Made by a program: the position numbers and the translations under genes | Source of the DNA: Hoyosella altamirensis | Lineage (GTDB): Bacteria > Actinomycetota > Actinomycetes > Mycobacteriales > Mycobacteriaceae | Direction: 5' to 3' | Assembly (NCBI RefSeq): GCF_014191505.1 | Contig: NZ_JACHWS010000004.1 | Coordinates: 122,654 to 186,653, forward strand | Length of the DNA: 64,000 bases | Notes under the pieces: generated by a model | Database searches by the model: none | What the model saw: the letters and a program-made list of their open reading frames with translations, nothing else | Told to the model about the DNA's origin: nothing | In this document: positions 27,558-36,473 of the stretch, in pieces | Layout: every line of letters begins with the position of its first letter | Numbering within the stretch: the first letter of the stretch is position 1

Positions 27558-28775
27558 ATGAAGCTGTACAGCCGGGCAACGCGAGCGCTCGCACGACCCG
27601 TCGCCGCCGCTGCAATTGCATCGGCCCTGGCTGCGTCGACGCTGGCGTGCACGGCATCGGACACCGAAGATGGTGGCGCGCTGGATGCGGACACCTCACC
27701 CGCAGCGCTGACAACAGGCAATGCGTCACCGGCGCCGACGTCGGAACCGCCTGCGGTATCGGCATGTTCATCCAGGGACGAGTTCCTTGCCCAACTCACC
27801 ACGCGCCAGAAACTGGCACAGTTGCTGAACGTCGGTGTCACCGGGAAGGCAGACGCGCTGAGCGTCGTAAACGGCGAGAACATCGGAGGAATCTTCGTCA
27901 CGAGCTGGGCCGACCCGAACTTCCTCGCCAGCGGCGAAGTCCGCGACGTGGCGGCGGAATCAGCAGTACCGCTCATGGTGACGATCGATGAGGAAGGCGG
28001 GCGCGTTAGCCGCGCCTCGCACGTAATTGGCCAGGCGCCCTCGGCCCGCCAAATTGCGCAGACGCTGACGGTTGATGAGACCTACGAACTCGCGAGGGAA
28101 CGCGGTGGGGCGCTGCGCGACCTGGGAGTAACTGCCGACTTTGCCCCTGTCGTGGATGTGACCGATCAGGCTGACAGTGAGGTGATTGGCGACCGTGCGT
28201 TCGGTGCCACGCCCGAAGTCGTCACGGATTACGCCGGAGCATATGCCCGTGGCCTGCGTGACGCGGGCGTCCTTCCAGTCCTCAAACATTTCCCGGGACA
28301 CGGGAGCGGGACGGGCGACTCGCACTATGAAGGTGTGACCACCCCGCCGCTCGATGACCTTATAGATTGGGACCTCGCGCCGTACCGCAACCTCATTGAC
28401 GTGGGTGCGGCCGTGATGGTTGGCCATCTCACCGTGCCCGGACTGACCGAAACGGGACTGCCGTCGAGCCTGAGCCCGGCGACGATGTCGCTGCTCCGCG
28501 ACGGCGAGGGATATGGCGCTGCGCCTTTCGATGGGTTGATTTTCACTGACGACCTGGGAAGCATGCGAGCGGTGACCGACCACTTCGACATCACCGAGTC
28601 AGTGCTTCGTTCATTGCAGGCCGGAGCCGATGTTGCCCTCTGGATATCTACCGACGCGGTGACCGACGTTCTCGATCGCCTGGAGGATGCCGTCGAAACC
28701 GGCGAACTTCCGCTTGACCAGGTTGAACAGTCAGCGGTTCGTGTCGGTGTTGCGAAGGGCCGCGTAGACTGCTGA
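27558..28775 (+). CDS. lpqI: lipoprotein beta-N-acetylglucosaminidase LpqI (GH3)
   Basis: A 405-aa exported lipoprotein: signal peptide with lipobox STLAC (Cys about residue 31), a short Thr/Pro/Ala linker, then a glycoside hydrolase family 3 domain. The catalytic-loop signature KHFPGHGSGTGDSHYEG is near residue 250, and the nucleophile region VFTDDLG-type is seen as LIFTDDLGSMRAV. It releases GlcNAc from peptidoglycan fragments during wall recycling. ATG at 27558 has AAAGGGAGAA upstream; the frame is open further upstream without a signal. The lpqI-tetR order matches Rv0237-Rv0238. Confidence 0.92.
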   Translation: MKLYSRATRALARPVAAAAIASALAASTLACTASDTEDGGALDADTSPAALTTGNASPAPTSEPPAVSACSSRDEFLAQLTTRQKLAQLLNVGVTGKADALSVVNGENIGGIFVTSWADPNFLASGEVRDVAAESAVPLMVTIDEEGGRVSRASHVIGQAPSARQIAQTLTVDETYELARERGGALRDLGVTADFAPVVDVTDQADSEVIGDRAFGATPEVVTDYAGAYARGLRDAGVLPVLKHFPGHGSGTGDSHYEGVTTPPLDDLIDWDLAPYRNLIDVGAAVMVGHLTVPGLTETGLPSSLSPATMSLLRDGEGYGAAPFDGLIFTDDLGSMRAVTDHFDITESVLRSLQAGADVALWISTDAVTDVLDRLEDAVETGELPLDQVEQSAVRVGVAKGRVDC

Positions 28776-28821
28776 AGTCTGACTGGACACGTCCCCCTGC
28801 CGTGATCCGCTCCACCCCGTA

Positions 28822-28841
28822 AACTTACCCCCGGGTAAGTT
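28822..28841. promoter_or_regulatory. operator palindrome upstream of tetR
   Basis: AACTTACCC and GGGTAAGTT form a perfect palindrome with a CC spacer. It ends seven bases before the tetR GTG start, which suggests autoregulation. Two close relatives are at 31959-31978 and 41267-41286. Confidence 0.7.
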
Positions 28842-28848
28842 AGGAAGT

Positions 28849-29460
28849 GTGGGTGGCACATCGATGACTGGACGGCCGAAGCGGTTGCCGCGAGCGATCC
28901 GTGAGCAGCAGATGCTTGACGCAGCGATCGATGTTTTCGCGGAGCATGGGTACCACGCGGCCTCGATGAACGCGATCGCTGCGCGCGCGGAGATATCCAA
29001 ACCGATGCTGTATTTGTACTACGGGTCAAAGGATGAACTCTTCGCTTCGTGTATCCGGCGTGAGAGCACGCGATTCCTCGATGCGCTCACCGGTGCGGCC
29101 GATCCGAGTCTGTCGCCGAGAGAGCAACTCACACACGGAATCAGAGCCTTCTTAGGTTTTGTGCACCAGAACCGTCAGTCGTGGCATGTCATGTACCGCC
29201 AGGCGATGTATCAGAAAAGCTTTGCTGATCTAGTCACGGGCAGCCGCGAGCGCGCGGTCGAACTCACCGCTTTGATTCTGCGGTCCAGCAGTCGGGAGCC
29301 GCACAGCAATGAGCAGTTCCGGCTGATGGCGACGGCGCTTATCGGTGCGGGTGAAGCGGTGGCTGATCGCGTCGCCGATGGGTCAATTGACAAAGAGGCT
29401 GCCGTGGATCTTCTCGTCAACCTCGGCTGGCGTGGTCTCGCGGGGAAGAAGCCGCAGTGA
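28849..29460 (+). CDS. TetR family transcriptional regulator (Rv0238-like)
   Basis: A 203-aa TetR repressor. The N-terminal helix-turn-helix is MLDAAIDVFAEHGYHAASMNAIAARAEISKPMLYLYYGSKDELF, residues about 20-65; the C-terminal ligand domain is helical. The start is GTG at 28849 or ATG at 28864; no strong ribosome-binding site decides. A perfect palindrome immediately upstream is the likely autoregulatory operator. Similar sites near fabG4/fadA2 and fadE5 suggest that the ligand is an acyl-CoA and that this protein controls the neighbouring fatty-acid genes (inference). Confidence 0.88.
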   Translation: MGGTSMTGRPKRLPRAIREQQMLDAAIDVFAEHGYHAASMNAIAARAEISKPMLYLYYGSKDELFASCIRRESTRFLDALTGAADPSLSPREQLTHGIRAFLGFVHQNRQSWHVMYRQAMYQKSFADLVTGSRERAVELTALILRSSSREPHSNEQFRLMATALIGAGEAVADRVADGSIDKEAAVDLLVNLGWRGLAGKKPQ

Positions 29461-29529
29461 TGTAGCCGTACCCACCTCCTCGGTGGATTCGGTTACATCA
29501 GGTGATACGTGCCTGAACTGACCGCAGAA

Positions 29530-29560
29530 CGCCCCGGCTCCCGCGAGGGGTGCCGGGGCG
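29530..29560. terminator. hairpin between convergent tetR and htdX
   Basis: CGCCCCGGC at 29530-29538 pairs exactly with GCCGGGGCG at 29552-29560 across a 13-nt loop. It lies between two convergent genes and can act on both transcripts. No T-run is present. Confidence 0.55.
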
Positions 29561-29579
29561 CTCCAGATGCGCCGTAGAA

Positions 29580-30461
29580 CTACCGTGCCTCGATCTTCGC
29601 GGTCAGATGAGCATGTTCCTTCTTCGGATGGCGCAGCGCGAGTTCCCAGCCGCTGTCGGTCTTTCTCGTGAAGACTGCGACCTTAGCGGGAAGCAGCACC
29701 GGCTTACCGAAGTCGACGGTGTACGTCGTTGCATCGGGAAGGCGGCCTTCCAGGATTCCGAGTGCCGCAGCGCAAGTCCACATTCCGTGTGCGATCACGG
29801 TGGGGAAGCCGAACGCCTTCGCCCCAATCTTCGACACGTGGATCGGGTTGTGGTCGCCGGATACGTCCGCGTACTTAGCGATCTGCTTGCCCGTTACCTT
29901 GAGGGTGGTGGTGGGCAGTTCACCGGCAGAACCGGGTGAGTCATCGACCTTCTCGGGCCGCGGCTCGTCACTCAGGCTCGTCCGCTGCTTGCGGAGAAAC
30001 GTGCTGAACTGACGCCACACGAGTTCGCCCTCGATTGTGATCTCGGTAACGAGATCGACGAGCAGGCCGCTTCGATGTTCACGCATGTTCTCGGCGTGCA
30101 CGTCGATGGTGAGGGTTTCGCTCACGGAAATCGGGCGGATCTGCTCGATCTTGTTCGACATGTGGACCATGCCCATGGCGGGCAGTGGAAAGTCCTTCGA
30201 GACGAGCAGATTCATCACAGCCGGGAAGCTCAGCACGAACGGGTAGGTGATTGGCAGAGTGTCGCGCAAGCGCAGACGGCACACCTTCACGTACTCGGCG
30301 AGATTGTTCGCGTCGATCTTCACGTCAGCGATGCGAAGAGTCCGGTCCGGGAGCCCTTCCGCCTTCGCGCCGGGGAGCGGCAGCATGCCAAGAACTGCCT
30401 TGGCGTAATTCTGCAGCATGCCCTGCTGGTCGAGGATCTGAATGTTCTTTTCCGCCATCAT
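29580..30461 (-). CDS. htdX: MaoC-type (R)-3-hydroxyacyl dehydratase (HtdX-like)
   Basis: A 293-aa double hot-dog dehydratase acting on (3R)-hydroxyacyl thioesters. The hydratase-2 motif is near residue 215: [28 protein letters not shown], with the catalytic Asp and His. ATG at 30461 overlaps the fabG4 stop (ATGA), so it is coupled to that reductase. The two together carry out consecutive reduction and dehydration steps of fatty-acid elongation. Order and strand match Rv0241c-Rv0242c. Confidence 0.9.
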   Translation of the reverse strand: MMAEKNIQILDQQGMLQNYAKAVLGMLPLPGAKAEGLPDRTLRIADVKIDANNLAEYVKVCRLRLRDTLPITYPFVLSFPAVMNLLVSKDFPLPAMGMVHMSNKIEQIRPISVSETLTIDVHAENMREHRSGLLVDLVTEITIEGELVWRQFSTFLRKQRTSLSDEPRPEKVDDSPGSAGELPTTTLKVTGKQIAKYADVSGDHNPIHVSKIGAKAFGFPTVIAHGMWTCAAALGILEGRLPDATTYTVDFGKPVLLPAKVAVFTRKTDSGWELALRHPKKEHAHLTAKIEAR

Positions 30462-31798
30462 GCACCAAGGAGGCTCTGGCCGCAGACGCGTACCGTGTTG
30501 CCGGTGGTCGCGCTTGAAGCGGGGCTTGCAAAGAACGCGATCGTTTCTGCGACGTCCACAGTCTGGCCGCCCTGGAGGAGCGAGTTGAGGCGGCGTCCGA
30601 CCTCGCGTGTCGCAAGCGGAATCGCGGCTGTCATCTGTGTCTCGATGAAACCTGGCGCTACCGCGTTGATAGTGATGTCCTTCTTGGCAAGGTCGCTTGC
30701 CTCAGCGTCGACCATGCCAATGACCCCGGCCTTCGAGGCTGCGTAGTTGGTCTGCCCGCGGTTGCCGGCAATGCCCGCGATCGACGAGACGTCGACGACC
30801 CGGCCGCCTTCCTTGAGGCCGCCGTTCGCGGAGAGGGCTTCAGTGATGCGTTTTGGCGCGAGCAGGTTAACGCCGATTACGGAGTCCCAGCGCGCGTCGT
30901 CCATGTTCGCCAGCGTCTTGTCGCGTGTGATCCCGGCGTTGTGAACGACGACATCGAGACCGCCGAACCGCTCCGCGGCCTCCGCGATCTTCTCCGCCGC
31001 ATCGGCTGCCGTGACATCGAGGGCCAGTGCTACGCCCCCGATCTTGTTAGCGACCTCAGAGAGCGCGTCACCGGCAGGCGGAATGTCAGCAACGATCACT
31101 TTGGCGCCGTCGCGTGAGAGGACCTCTGCGATTGTTGCGCCAATGCCCCGGGCGGCGCCAGTGACGAGCGCAACCTTCCCGTCGAGGGGCTTGTCCCAGT
31201 TCGCGGGAGCTGTGGCGGGCTTCTCGTTGACACGGATAACCTGAGCATCCACGTACGCGGACTTCGCGGAGAGAACAAAGCGCAGCGGCGCCGCGAGGCC
31301 CGAGAAGTCTGTCTTCGCCTTCGGTGAAACGTAGACAAGGTTGCACGTGGCGCCCCGGCGGAGTTCCTTTGCCACCGAACGGGTGAACCCTTCGAGGGCG
31401 CGCTGCGCAATGCGCTCATCGGTCTTACGAACCAGCTCGGGCGTCGTACCCACAACCAGGACACGAGCCGACGGTGCGGTTTTCCGCATGAGGGGCTGGA
31501 AGAAGGTGTAAAGCTGCTTCAGTTCCTCGATCGTTGTGATGCCTGTTGCATCGAAGACGATTCCGCCGAACTTGTCGGTGTCGTCACCGGCGAATTCGTA
31601 ATCGGAAAGCAGATCGCGGATCGGTTCGACGAGACGCCCTGAACCGCCAACCAGGAGCGGGCCGGGGAGTGGCGGCTCGCCTTCCTTGTAGCGACGCAGC
31701 GTTTCAGGCTGCGGCAGGCCAACCTTGCTCGCGAGGAATGCCCCCGGAGCGGACGAAATCAGTGTTGAGTACAGATCGGAGCTTCCCTTTTTAGACAC
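30458..31798 (-). CDS. fabG4: high-molecular-weight 3-oxoacyl-ACP/CoA reductase FabG4
   Basis: A 446-aa reductase with two Rossmann domains. The first (residues 1-200) is a non-catalytic flavodoxin-like domain opening [20 protein letters not shown]. The second is the working SDR domain with [15 protein letters not shown] near residue 215, catalytic Ser in [14 protein letters not shown] and [11 protein letters not shown] at 31798 is chosen because GAGAGG precedes it and the protein then aligns from its first residues with mycobacterial FabG4; the frame runs upstream to 31885. The ending [20 protein letters not shown] is characteristic. It is divergent from fadA2 across an operator-like palindrome. 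Confidence 0.92.
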   Translation of the reverse strand: MSKKGSSDLYSTLISSAPGAFLASKVGLPQPETLRRYKEGEPPLPGPLLVGGSGRLVEPIRDLLSDYEFAGDDTDKFGGIVFDATGITTIEELKQLYTFFQPLMRKTAPSARVLVVGTTPELVRKTDERIAQRALEGFTRSVAKELRRGATCNLVYVSPKAKTDFSGLAAPLRFVLSAKSAYVDAQVIRVNEKPATAPANWDKPLDGKVALVTGAARGIGATIAEVLSRDGAKVIVADIPPAGDALSEVANKIGGVALALDVTAADAAEKIAEAAERFGGLDVVVHNAGITRDKTLANMDDARWDSVIGVNLLAPKRITEALSANGGLKEGGRVVDVSSIAGIAGNRGQTNYAASKAGVIGMVDAEASDLAKKDITINAVAPGFIETQMTAAIPLATREVGRRLNSLLQGGQTVDVAETIAFFASPASSATTGNTVRVCGQSLLGA

Positions 31799-31958
31799 GG
31801 GCCACCTCTCGTGAGTGATGTCACTCTGTTGCCATCTTGCAGTTTCACTACCGCGCGGATCGCCGCCGTAAACGCCTTTATGCATGGCGTTCGCCGGTTA
31901 CCCCCTGACGCGTTGTATCCTGCACGAATGTACGGCGGAGTACGCGGTATCGACAACC

Positions 31959-31978
31959 AACTTACCGGTGAGTAAGAA
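31959..31978. promoter_or_regulatory. TetR operator-like site between fabG4 and fadA2
   Basis: AACTTACCGGTGAGTAAGAA shares AACTTACC and GTAAG at the same spacing with the palindrome before tetR. It lies 161 bp from the fabG4 start and 42 bp from the fadA2 start, so one protein there could control both directions. Confidence 0.6.
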
Positions 31979-32020
31979 TACGCGGTAGTCCAACACTCCC
32001 GAATTGTATGGAGACGCAAA

Positions 32021-33331
32021 GTGGCAACCTCGAAGGCTAACGCTCCCGAAGGGCGTCAGACCAAGCCCGTCGCGATTATCGGCGGCAATCGTATTCCGTT
32101 CGCCCGGAGCAACAAGACGTATGCCAAGGCTTCGAACCAAGACATGTTCACCGCCGCACTTGATGGTCTTGTCAGCCGGTTCAGCCTGCAAGGTGAGCGC
32201 CTGGGACTTGTCGCGGGCGGTGCCGTCCTCAAGCACAGCCGCGACTTCAACCTGATGCGCGAATCGGTGCTCGGTTCCGCGCTGTCGCCTTACACGCCTG
32301 CGGTCGACGTTCAGCAGGCATGTGGCACTGGTCTCACCGCGCTGAGCATCGTCGCTGACCAGATCGCGCTAGGTCGCATCGACGCTGGCGTCGGCGGTGG
32401 CAGCGACACGACCTCCGACGCTCCCATTGCGCTCAACGAGGAACTCCGTGGGGTTCTTCTTGACCTCAACCGTGCGAAGACCGCTGGCCAGCGACTGAAG
32501 CTGCTCGGCAGTCTGCGTCCGAGCCAGATTGTGCCGTCAATCCCCGAGAACGGTGAGCCTCGCACTGGTCTGTCTATGGGCGAGCACGCCGCGATCACTG
32601 CCAAGGAGTTCGGCGTCAGCCGTGAGGCGCAGGATGAGCTAGCGGTCGCCTCGCACCAGAACATGGCGTCGGCCTGGGACAAGGGTTTCTTCGACGACCT
32701 CGTCACTCCTTTCCTCGGTCTTGCTCGCGACGACAACATGCGTGGGGACTCGTCCGTGGAGCGGCTCGCGAAACTGAAGCCGGTCTTCGGTGTGGGGCTC
32801 GGCGACGCGACGATGACCGCAGGGAACTCGACGCCCCTGACCGACGGTGCGTCAACGGTGCTGCTGTCGAACGACGAGTGGGCCGCGGAACGAAACTTGC
32901 CGGTACTCGCGTACCTCCGTGACTACGAGACAGCCGCGGTTGACTTCGTTCATGGCCCTGATGGACTGCTCATGGCGCCGACCTACGCGGTGCCCCGCAT
33001 GCTTGCACGTAACGGCCTTACACTTCAGGATTTCGACTTCTACGAGATCCATGAGGCGTTCGCGTCGGTCGTGCTCTGCACCCTGCAGGCGTGGGAGTCC
33101 GATGAGTACTGCAAGGAGCGGCTCGGCCTCGACAGTGCGCTCGGCAAGATCGACCGGAGCAAGCTGAACGTCAACGGCTCGTCGCTTGCTGCGGGACACC
33201 CGTTCGCAGCTACCGGTGGCCGCATCGTCGCTTCGGTTTCCAAGATGCTTGCTGAGAAGGGCTCCGGCCGCGCTTTGGTTTCCGTCTGCGCCGCAGGTGG
33301 GCAGGGCGCAGTCGCCATCATCGAACGGTAA
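32021..33331 (+). CDS. fadA2: acetyl-CoA C-acyltransferase (thiolase) FadA2-like
   Basis: A 436-aa thiolase. Active-site residues are visible: acyl-accepting Cys in VQQACGTGLTALS near residue 100, His in FYEIHEAFASV near residue 345, the GHPFAATGGR loop and the second Cys in SVCAAGGQGAV near the C-terminus. It acts in beta-oxidation or its reverse. GTG at 32021 has GGAGA upstream. It is divergent from fabG4 and followed by a very strong terminator. Order matches Rv0243. Confidence 0.92.
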   Translation: MATSKANAPEGRQTKPVAIIGGNRIPFARSNKTYAKASNQDMFTAALDGLVSRFSLQGERLGLVAGGAVLKHSRDFNLMRESVLGSALSPYTPAVDVQQACGTGLTALSIVADQIALGRIDAGVGGGSDTTSDAPIALNEELRGVLLDLNRAKTAGQRLKLLGSLRPSQIVPSIPENGEPRTGLSMGEHAAITAKEFGVSREAQDELAVASHQNMASAWDKGFFDDLVTPFLGLARDDNMRGDSSVERLAKLKPVFGVGLGDATMTAGNSTPLTDGASTVLLSNDEWAAERNLPVLAYLRDYETAAVDFVHGPDGLLMAPTYAVPRMLARNGLTLQDFDFYEIHEAFASVVLCTLQAWESDEYCKERLGLDSALGKIDRSKLNVNGSSLAAGHPFAATGGRIVASVSKMLAEKGSGRALVSVCAAGGQGAVAIIER

Positions 33332-33345
33332 GCGTTTCGCCCTGG

Positions 33346-33396
33346 ATCGTGAAGGATTTTCCCTCGCGTGGAGGGAAAATCCTTCACGATTTTTTG
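33346..33396 (+). terminator. Rho-independent terminator after fadA2
   Basis: A perfect stem of 19-20 bp (33346-33365 with 33371-33390) with loop GCGTG, followed by TTTTTT. It is the clearest intrinsic terminator in the window. The rest of the 270-bp gap to the next gene shows nothing further that I can identify. Confidence 0.92.
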
Positions 33397-33604
33397 TGAG
33401 TAACGCGACTGCGGTGGTGTGCGATACGCAAGTAGTCCCGCGCTGACATCCGACCCCCGACCCGGTGGAAGCGCGGGATTCTTCGTTGTGTGACACCGGG
33501 AGCCGATTCGCGGGCTGTCCCGGGCAGCGCTTAGGCTATAGCGAAACTGGGACAAAGCGCATGTTCTTCAGCGGCACCCGTATGGGGAGGCAGGGGTAGG
33601 CACT

Positions 33605-35452
33605 GTGGCAGGCAATGGTCAAGGTGGATCAAAACGAGGTTTCCGCACGATTGTCGTCACCGTCGCTGGGCTGATCGTTATCGCCGCCGTCGCGTACATC
33701 CTCGATTGGGTGACCTCGAGCGGCAAAATCCCGCGAGGCGTGGCGGTCGCTGCCGTCTCCATTGGGGGCCTGACACCGGAGCAAGCTGAGACCCGGCTGC
33801 GAACCGAGATCGAGCCTCGAATCGACGACCCGTTCACGGTGGTCGGCGAAGACGTGCAAGTGGAGCTGCTGCCGTCCGAGTCGGGACTCAACCTGGATTG
33901 GGACGCGACTGTCGAGAGGGCCAGCAGTCAGCCGATCAACCCGCTGACTCGTTTGGTGGCGCTGTTCCGTGAGCGCGAGATCGGGTATGTCAGCGCAGTG
34001 AATGACGCACAACTCGACGCCGCAATTGATGATCTGCGCGTAGAGATCGACCGCGAGGCTGTCGAAGGGGACATCGAATTTGACGGTGCGACGCCAGTCG
34101 CGGTTGAACCGCGAGACGGCCTTATCGTCGAGCCGGAACGAGCGCGCGAGGTGATCGTCGAGAACTGGCTTGCTCGTGAACCGATCGAATTGCCTGTTGA
34201 GGTGGACGCGGTCACGGTCACCCCGGAAGGGGTTGAAAGCGCGATGACTGAGATCGCGGAGCCCGCTGTCGCGACATCGCTCGTCGTCATCGGCGAAGAT
34301 GACACGGAGGCTGTCCTCGAGCCTGAGGACGTAGGGGAGTTCCTCAGCTTCCAGCCTGATCAGGATGGTGGTCTCGAACCGCTCTATGACGTCAATGCGG
34401 CCTCCACGATTCTCTCGCCTCAGCTCGCGGACACCGAATCTCCAGCAATTGACGCGACTGTGCGGATCGGTTCGGAAGGTCCGGTCGTCGTGCCGCACCA
34501 GGACGGGCGCGGTGTGGACTGGGACGAGACGTTCACCGATATCGACGATTTGATGCGTGAGACGTCCAACCGAACCGTGACCGCCACGTACAGGACCACT
34601 GACGCTCAATTCACGACTGAAGAAGCTGAAGAGCTGGGCATCAACGAAGTCATCGCGGAGTTCACCACGGGTGGATTCACTCCGAATTCTGGTGTGAACA
34701 TCCGGCGCGCGGCGGAGCAAGTCAACGGGGCCGTGATCAAGCCGGGGGAGACTTTCTCACTCAATGATCACACTGGCCCGCGCGGTTACGCGCAGGGTTA
34801 CATCGACTCCGGCATCATCTACAGCGGGCGGCCGTCGACAGCTGTTGGAGGCGGCGTCAGCCAGTTCGCGACAACTCTTTACAACGCGGGATATTTCGCT
34901 GGCCTCGAGGACGTCGAACACACCGAGCACAGCTATTACATTTCGCGATATCCAGCCGGCCGGGAAGCAACGGTGTTCGAAGGCTCGATCGACCTGCAGT
35001 TCCAGAACCAGTACGACACCGGCGTACTGCTCGAAGCTTACGGAGACATGTCCTCGGTGACTGTCCGGGTATGGGGTACCAAAACAGTAAACGTGGAATC
35101 CATCAATGGTGGACGCTGGGACTACACGCAGCCGCGGCGGATCGTGCTCCCAGCTGGGCCGAACTGCCAGGCCAGTAGTGGCGGTCAGGGCTTCACGACA
35201 AGCGATACGCGCGTGATCACCGACGCGAATACCAATGAAGAGATCTCCCGAGAGACTCGAACAGTGACGTACGAGGCGCAGCCCGTCGTTGTTTGTGAAC
35301 AGCCGACACCGCCGCCCGCGCGGGAGCGTGACAGCGACGATGACGACGATGATGACAACGGTGCCCCGAGTGTCCCGCGGGACGACCCGGCACCCGAGCC
35401 GCCTCCCGCCGACAACGGGGACGAACCACCAGCTGAGCCCGAGGGGGAGTGA
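33605..35452 (+). CDS. VanW-family protein with peptidoglycan-binding-like repeats
   Basis: A 615-aa membrane-anchored protein: short basic N-terminus, one helix (residues 15-38, TIVVTVAGLIVIAAVAYIL), two repeats of the YoaR/PG_binding_4 type (VSIGGLTPEQAETRLR near residue 57), a VanW domain near residues 360-490 (RRAAEQVNGAVIKPGETFSLNDHTGPRGYAQGY and VGGGVSQFATTLYNAGYFAGL), and a very acidic, proline-rich tail. GTG at 33605 follows a GGGGAGG-type site. VanW proteins are linked to the cell wall but their reaction is unknown. The next gene starts seven bases after its stop and is probably in the same operon. Confidence 0.85.
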   Translation: MAGNGQGGSKRGFRTIVVTVAGLIVIAAVAYILDWVTSSGKIPRGVAVAAVSIGGLTPEQAETRLRTEIEPRIDDPFTVVGEDVQVELLPSESGLNLDWDATVERASSQPINPLTRLVALFREREIGYVSAVNDAQLDAAIDDLRVEIDREAVEGDIEFDGATPVAVEPRDGLIVEPERAREVIVENWLAREPIELPVEVDAVTVTPEGVESAMTEIAEPAVATSLVVIGEDDTEAVLEPEDVGEFLSFQPDQDGGLEPLYDVNAASTILSPQLADTESPAIDATVRIGSEGPVVVPHQDGRGVDWDETFTDIDDLMRETSNRTVTATYRTTDAQFTTEEAEELGINEVIAEFTTGGFTPNSGVNIRRAAEQVNGAVIKPGETFSLNDHTGPRGYAQGYIDSGIIYSGRPSTAVGGGVSQFATTLYNAGYFAGLEDVEHTEHSYYISRYPAGREATVFEGSIDLQFQNQYDTGVLLEAYGDMSSVTVRVWGTKTVNVESINGGRWDYTQPRRIVLPAGPNCQASSGGQGFTTSDTRVITDANTNEEISRETRTVTYEAQPVVVCEQPTPPPARERDSDDDDDDDNGAPSVPRDDPAPEPPPADNGDEPPAEPEGE

Positions 35453-35459
35453 GGACCGA

Positions 35460-36467
35460 ATGACAGTGGATGAAACGTACTCAGCGCTCGTAGCCCGTGA
35501 GAAGGGCGATGGTGTAGTCCTAGCTGCGGAAGAGCGCAACGTCTCGGAGCTGCCCTCGGGCGAACTCACCATTGCGGTCCATTATTCGAGTGTGAACTAC
35601 AAGGATGCGCTTGCGGTGACTCCGCGGGGAGGGGTCGTTCGGGAATACCCGATAATCCCGGGCATCGATCTAGCGGGCGAGGTAGTCGCGTCAGACCATT
35701 CAGGCTTTACCCCTGGTGACCTGGTGCTCGCCCACGGATACGACATCGGGGTGAGCCGCGACGGCGGATACGCGGAGCTCACCCGCGTACCGGCTGATTG
35801 GGCAGTGAAGCTCACCGACATGTCACCTCGGGAGGCCGCGACAATTGGCACCGCCGGATTCACCGCTGCGCTGAGTGTTGCTGCGCTGCTGGACAACGGC
35901 GTGACGCCCGACTCAGGTCCGGTGCTGGTCACCGGCGCGACTGGAGGCGTGGGCAGCGTCGGTGTGGACCTGCTTGCTGGACTGGGGTTCGACGTTGTGG
36001 CGTCAACGGGTAAGTCCAACGCGCACGGCCTGTTACGTGAACTCGGTGCAGCTCGGGTAATCGGCCGGCTTCCGGAAGACCCCGACGCCAAGCCGCGCCC
36101 CCTCGGCCGGTCAGAATGGGCTGCCGCAGTCGATTGCGTGGGTGGGGCGACACTCGCACACGTTCTGAGCACGATGAGGTACGACGGTGTCGTCGCGGCA
36201 AGTGGCCTCACCGGTGGTCCAGGGCTCAACACGACGGTATTGCCGTTCATACTTCGAGGCGTCCGCTTACTCGGTATCGACTCAGTGCAACTGGGGATCG
36301 AACGCCGGCGCGACATGTGGGTGCGGCTGCAGACGGACCTTCGCCCGAAGCACCTCGAACTCATCACGAACGAAGTTGCCGCGCGCGACGTTAGCGACGT
36401 CCTCGGCACCATCATCAAAGGGCGGGTCACGGGCCGGACCGTGGTGCAGATCCAGGGTGGATTCTGA
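35460..36467 (+). CDS. zinc-free MDR oxidoreductase, YhdH/AcuI type
   Basis: A 335-aa medium-chain reductase of the YhdH/AcuI type (acrylyl-CoA reductase-like quinone oxidoreductases). The substrate domain has HYSSVNYKDALAV and YPIIPGIDLAGEVV; the NADPH-binding Rossmann motif is LVTGATGGVGSVGVDLLAGLG near residue 158; VDCVGGATLAHVLS follows. No zinc-ligand pattern is present. ATG at 35460 is preceded by GGGGGAGTGAGG, just after the VanW-type gene. NADPH-dependent reduction of a small enoyl-CoA or quinone is likely; the true substrate is not shown. Confidence 0.88.
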   Translation: MTVDETYSALVAREKGDGVVLAAEERNVSELPSGELTIAVHYSSVNYKDALAVTPRGGVVREYPIIPGIDLAGEVVASDHSGFTPGDLVLAHGYDIGVSRDGGYAELTRVPADWAVKLTDMSPREAATIGTAGFTAALSVAALLDNGVTPDSGPVLVTGATGGVGSVGVDLLAGLGFDVVASTGKSNAHGLLRELGAARVIGRLPEDPDAKPRPLGRSEWAAAVDCVGGATLAHVLSTMRYDGVVAASGLTGGPGLNTTVLPFILRGVRLLGIDSVQLGIERRRDMWVRLQTDLRPKHLELITNEVAARDVSDVLGTIIKGRVTGRTVVQIQGGF

Positions 36468-36473
36468 TCCTCT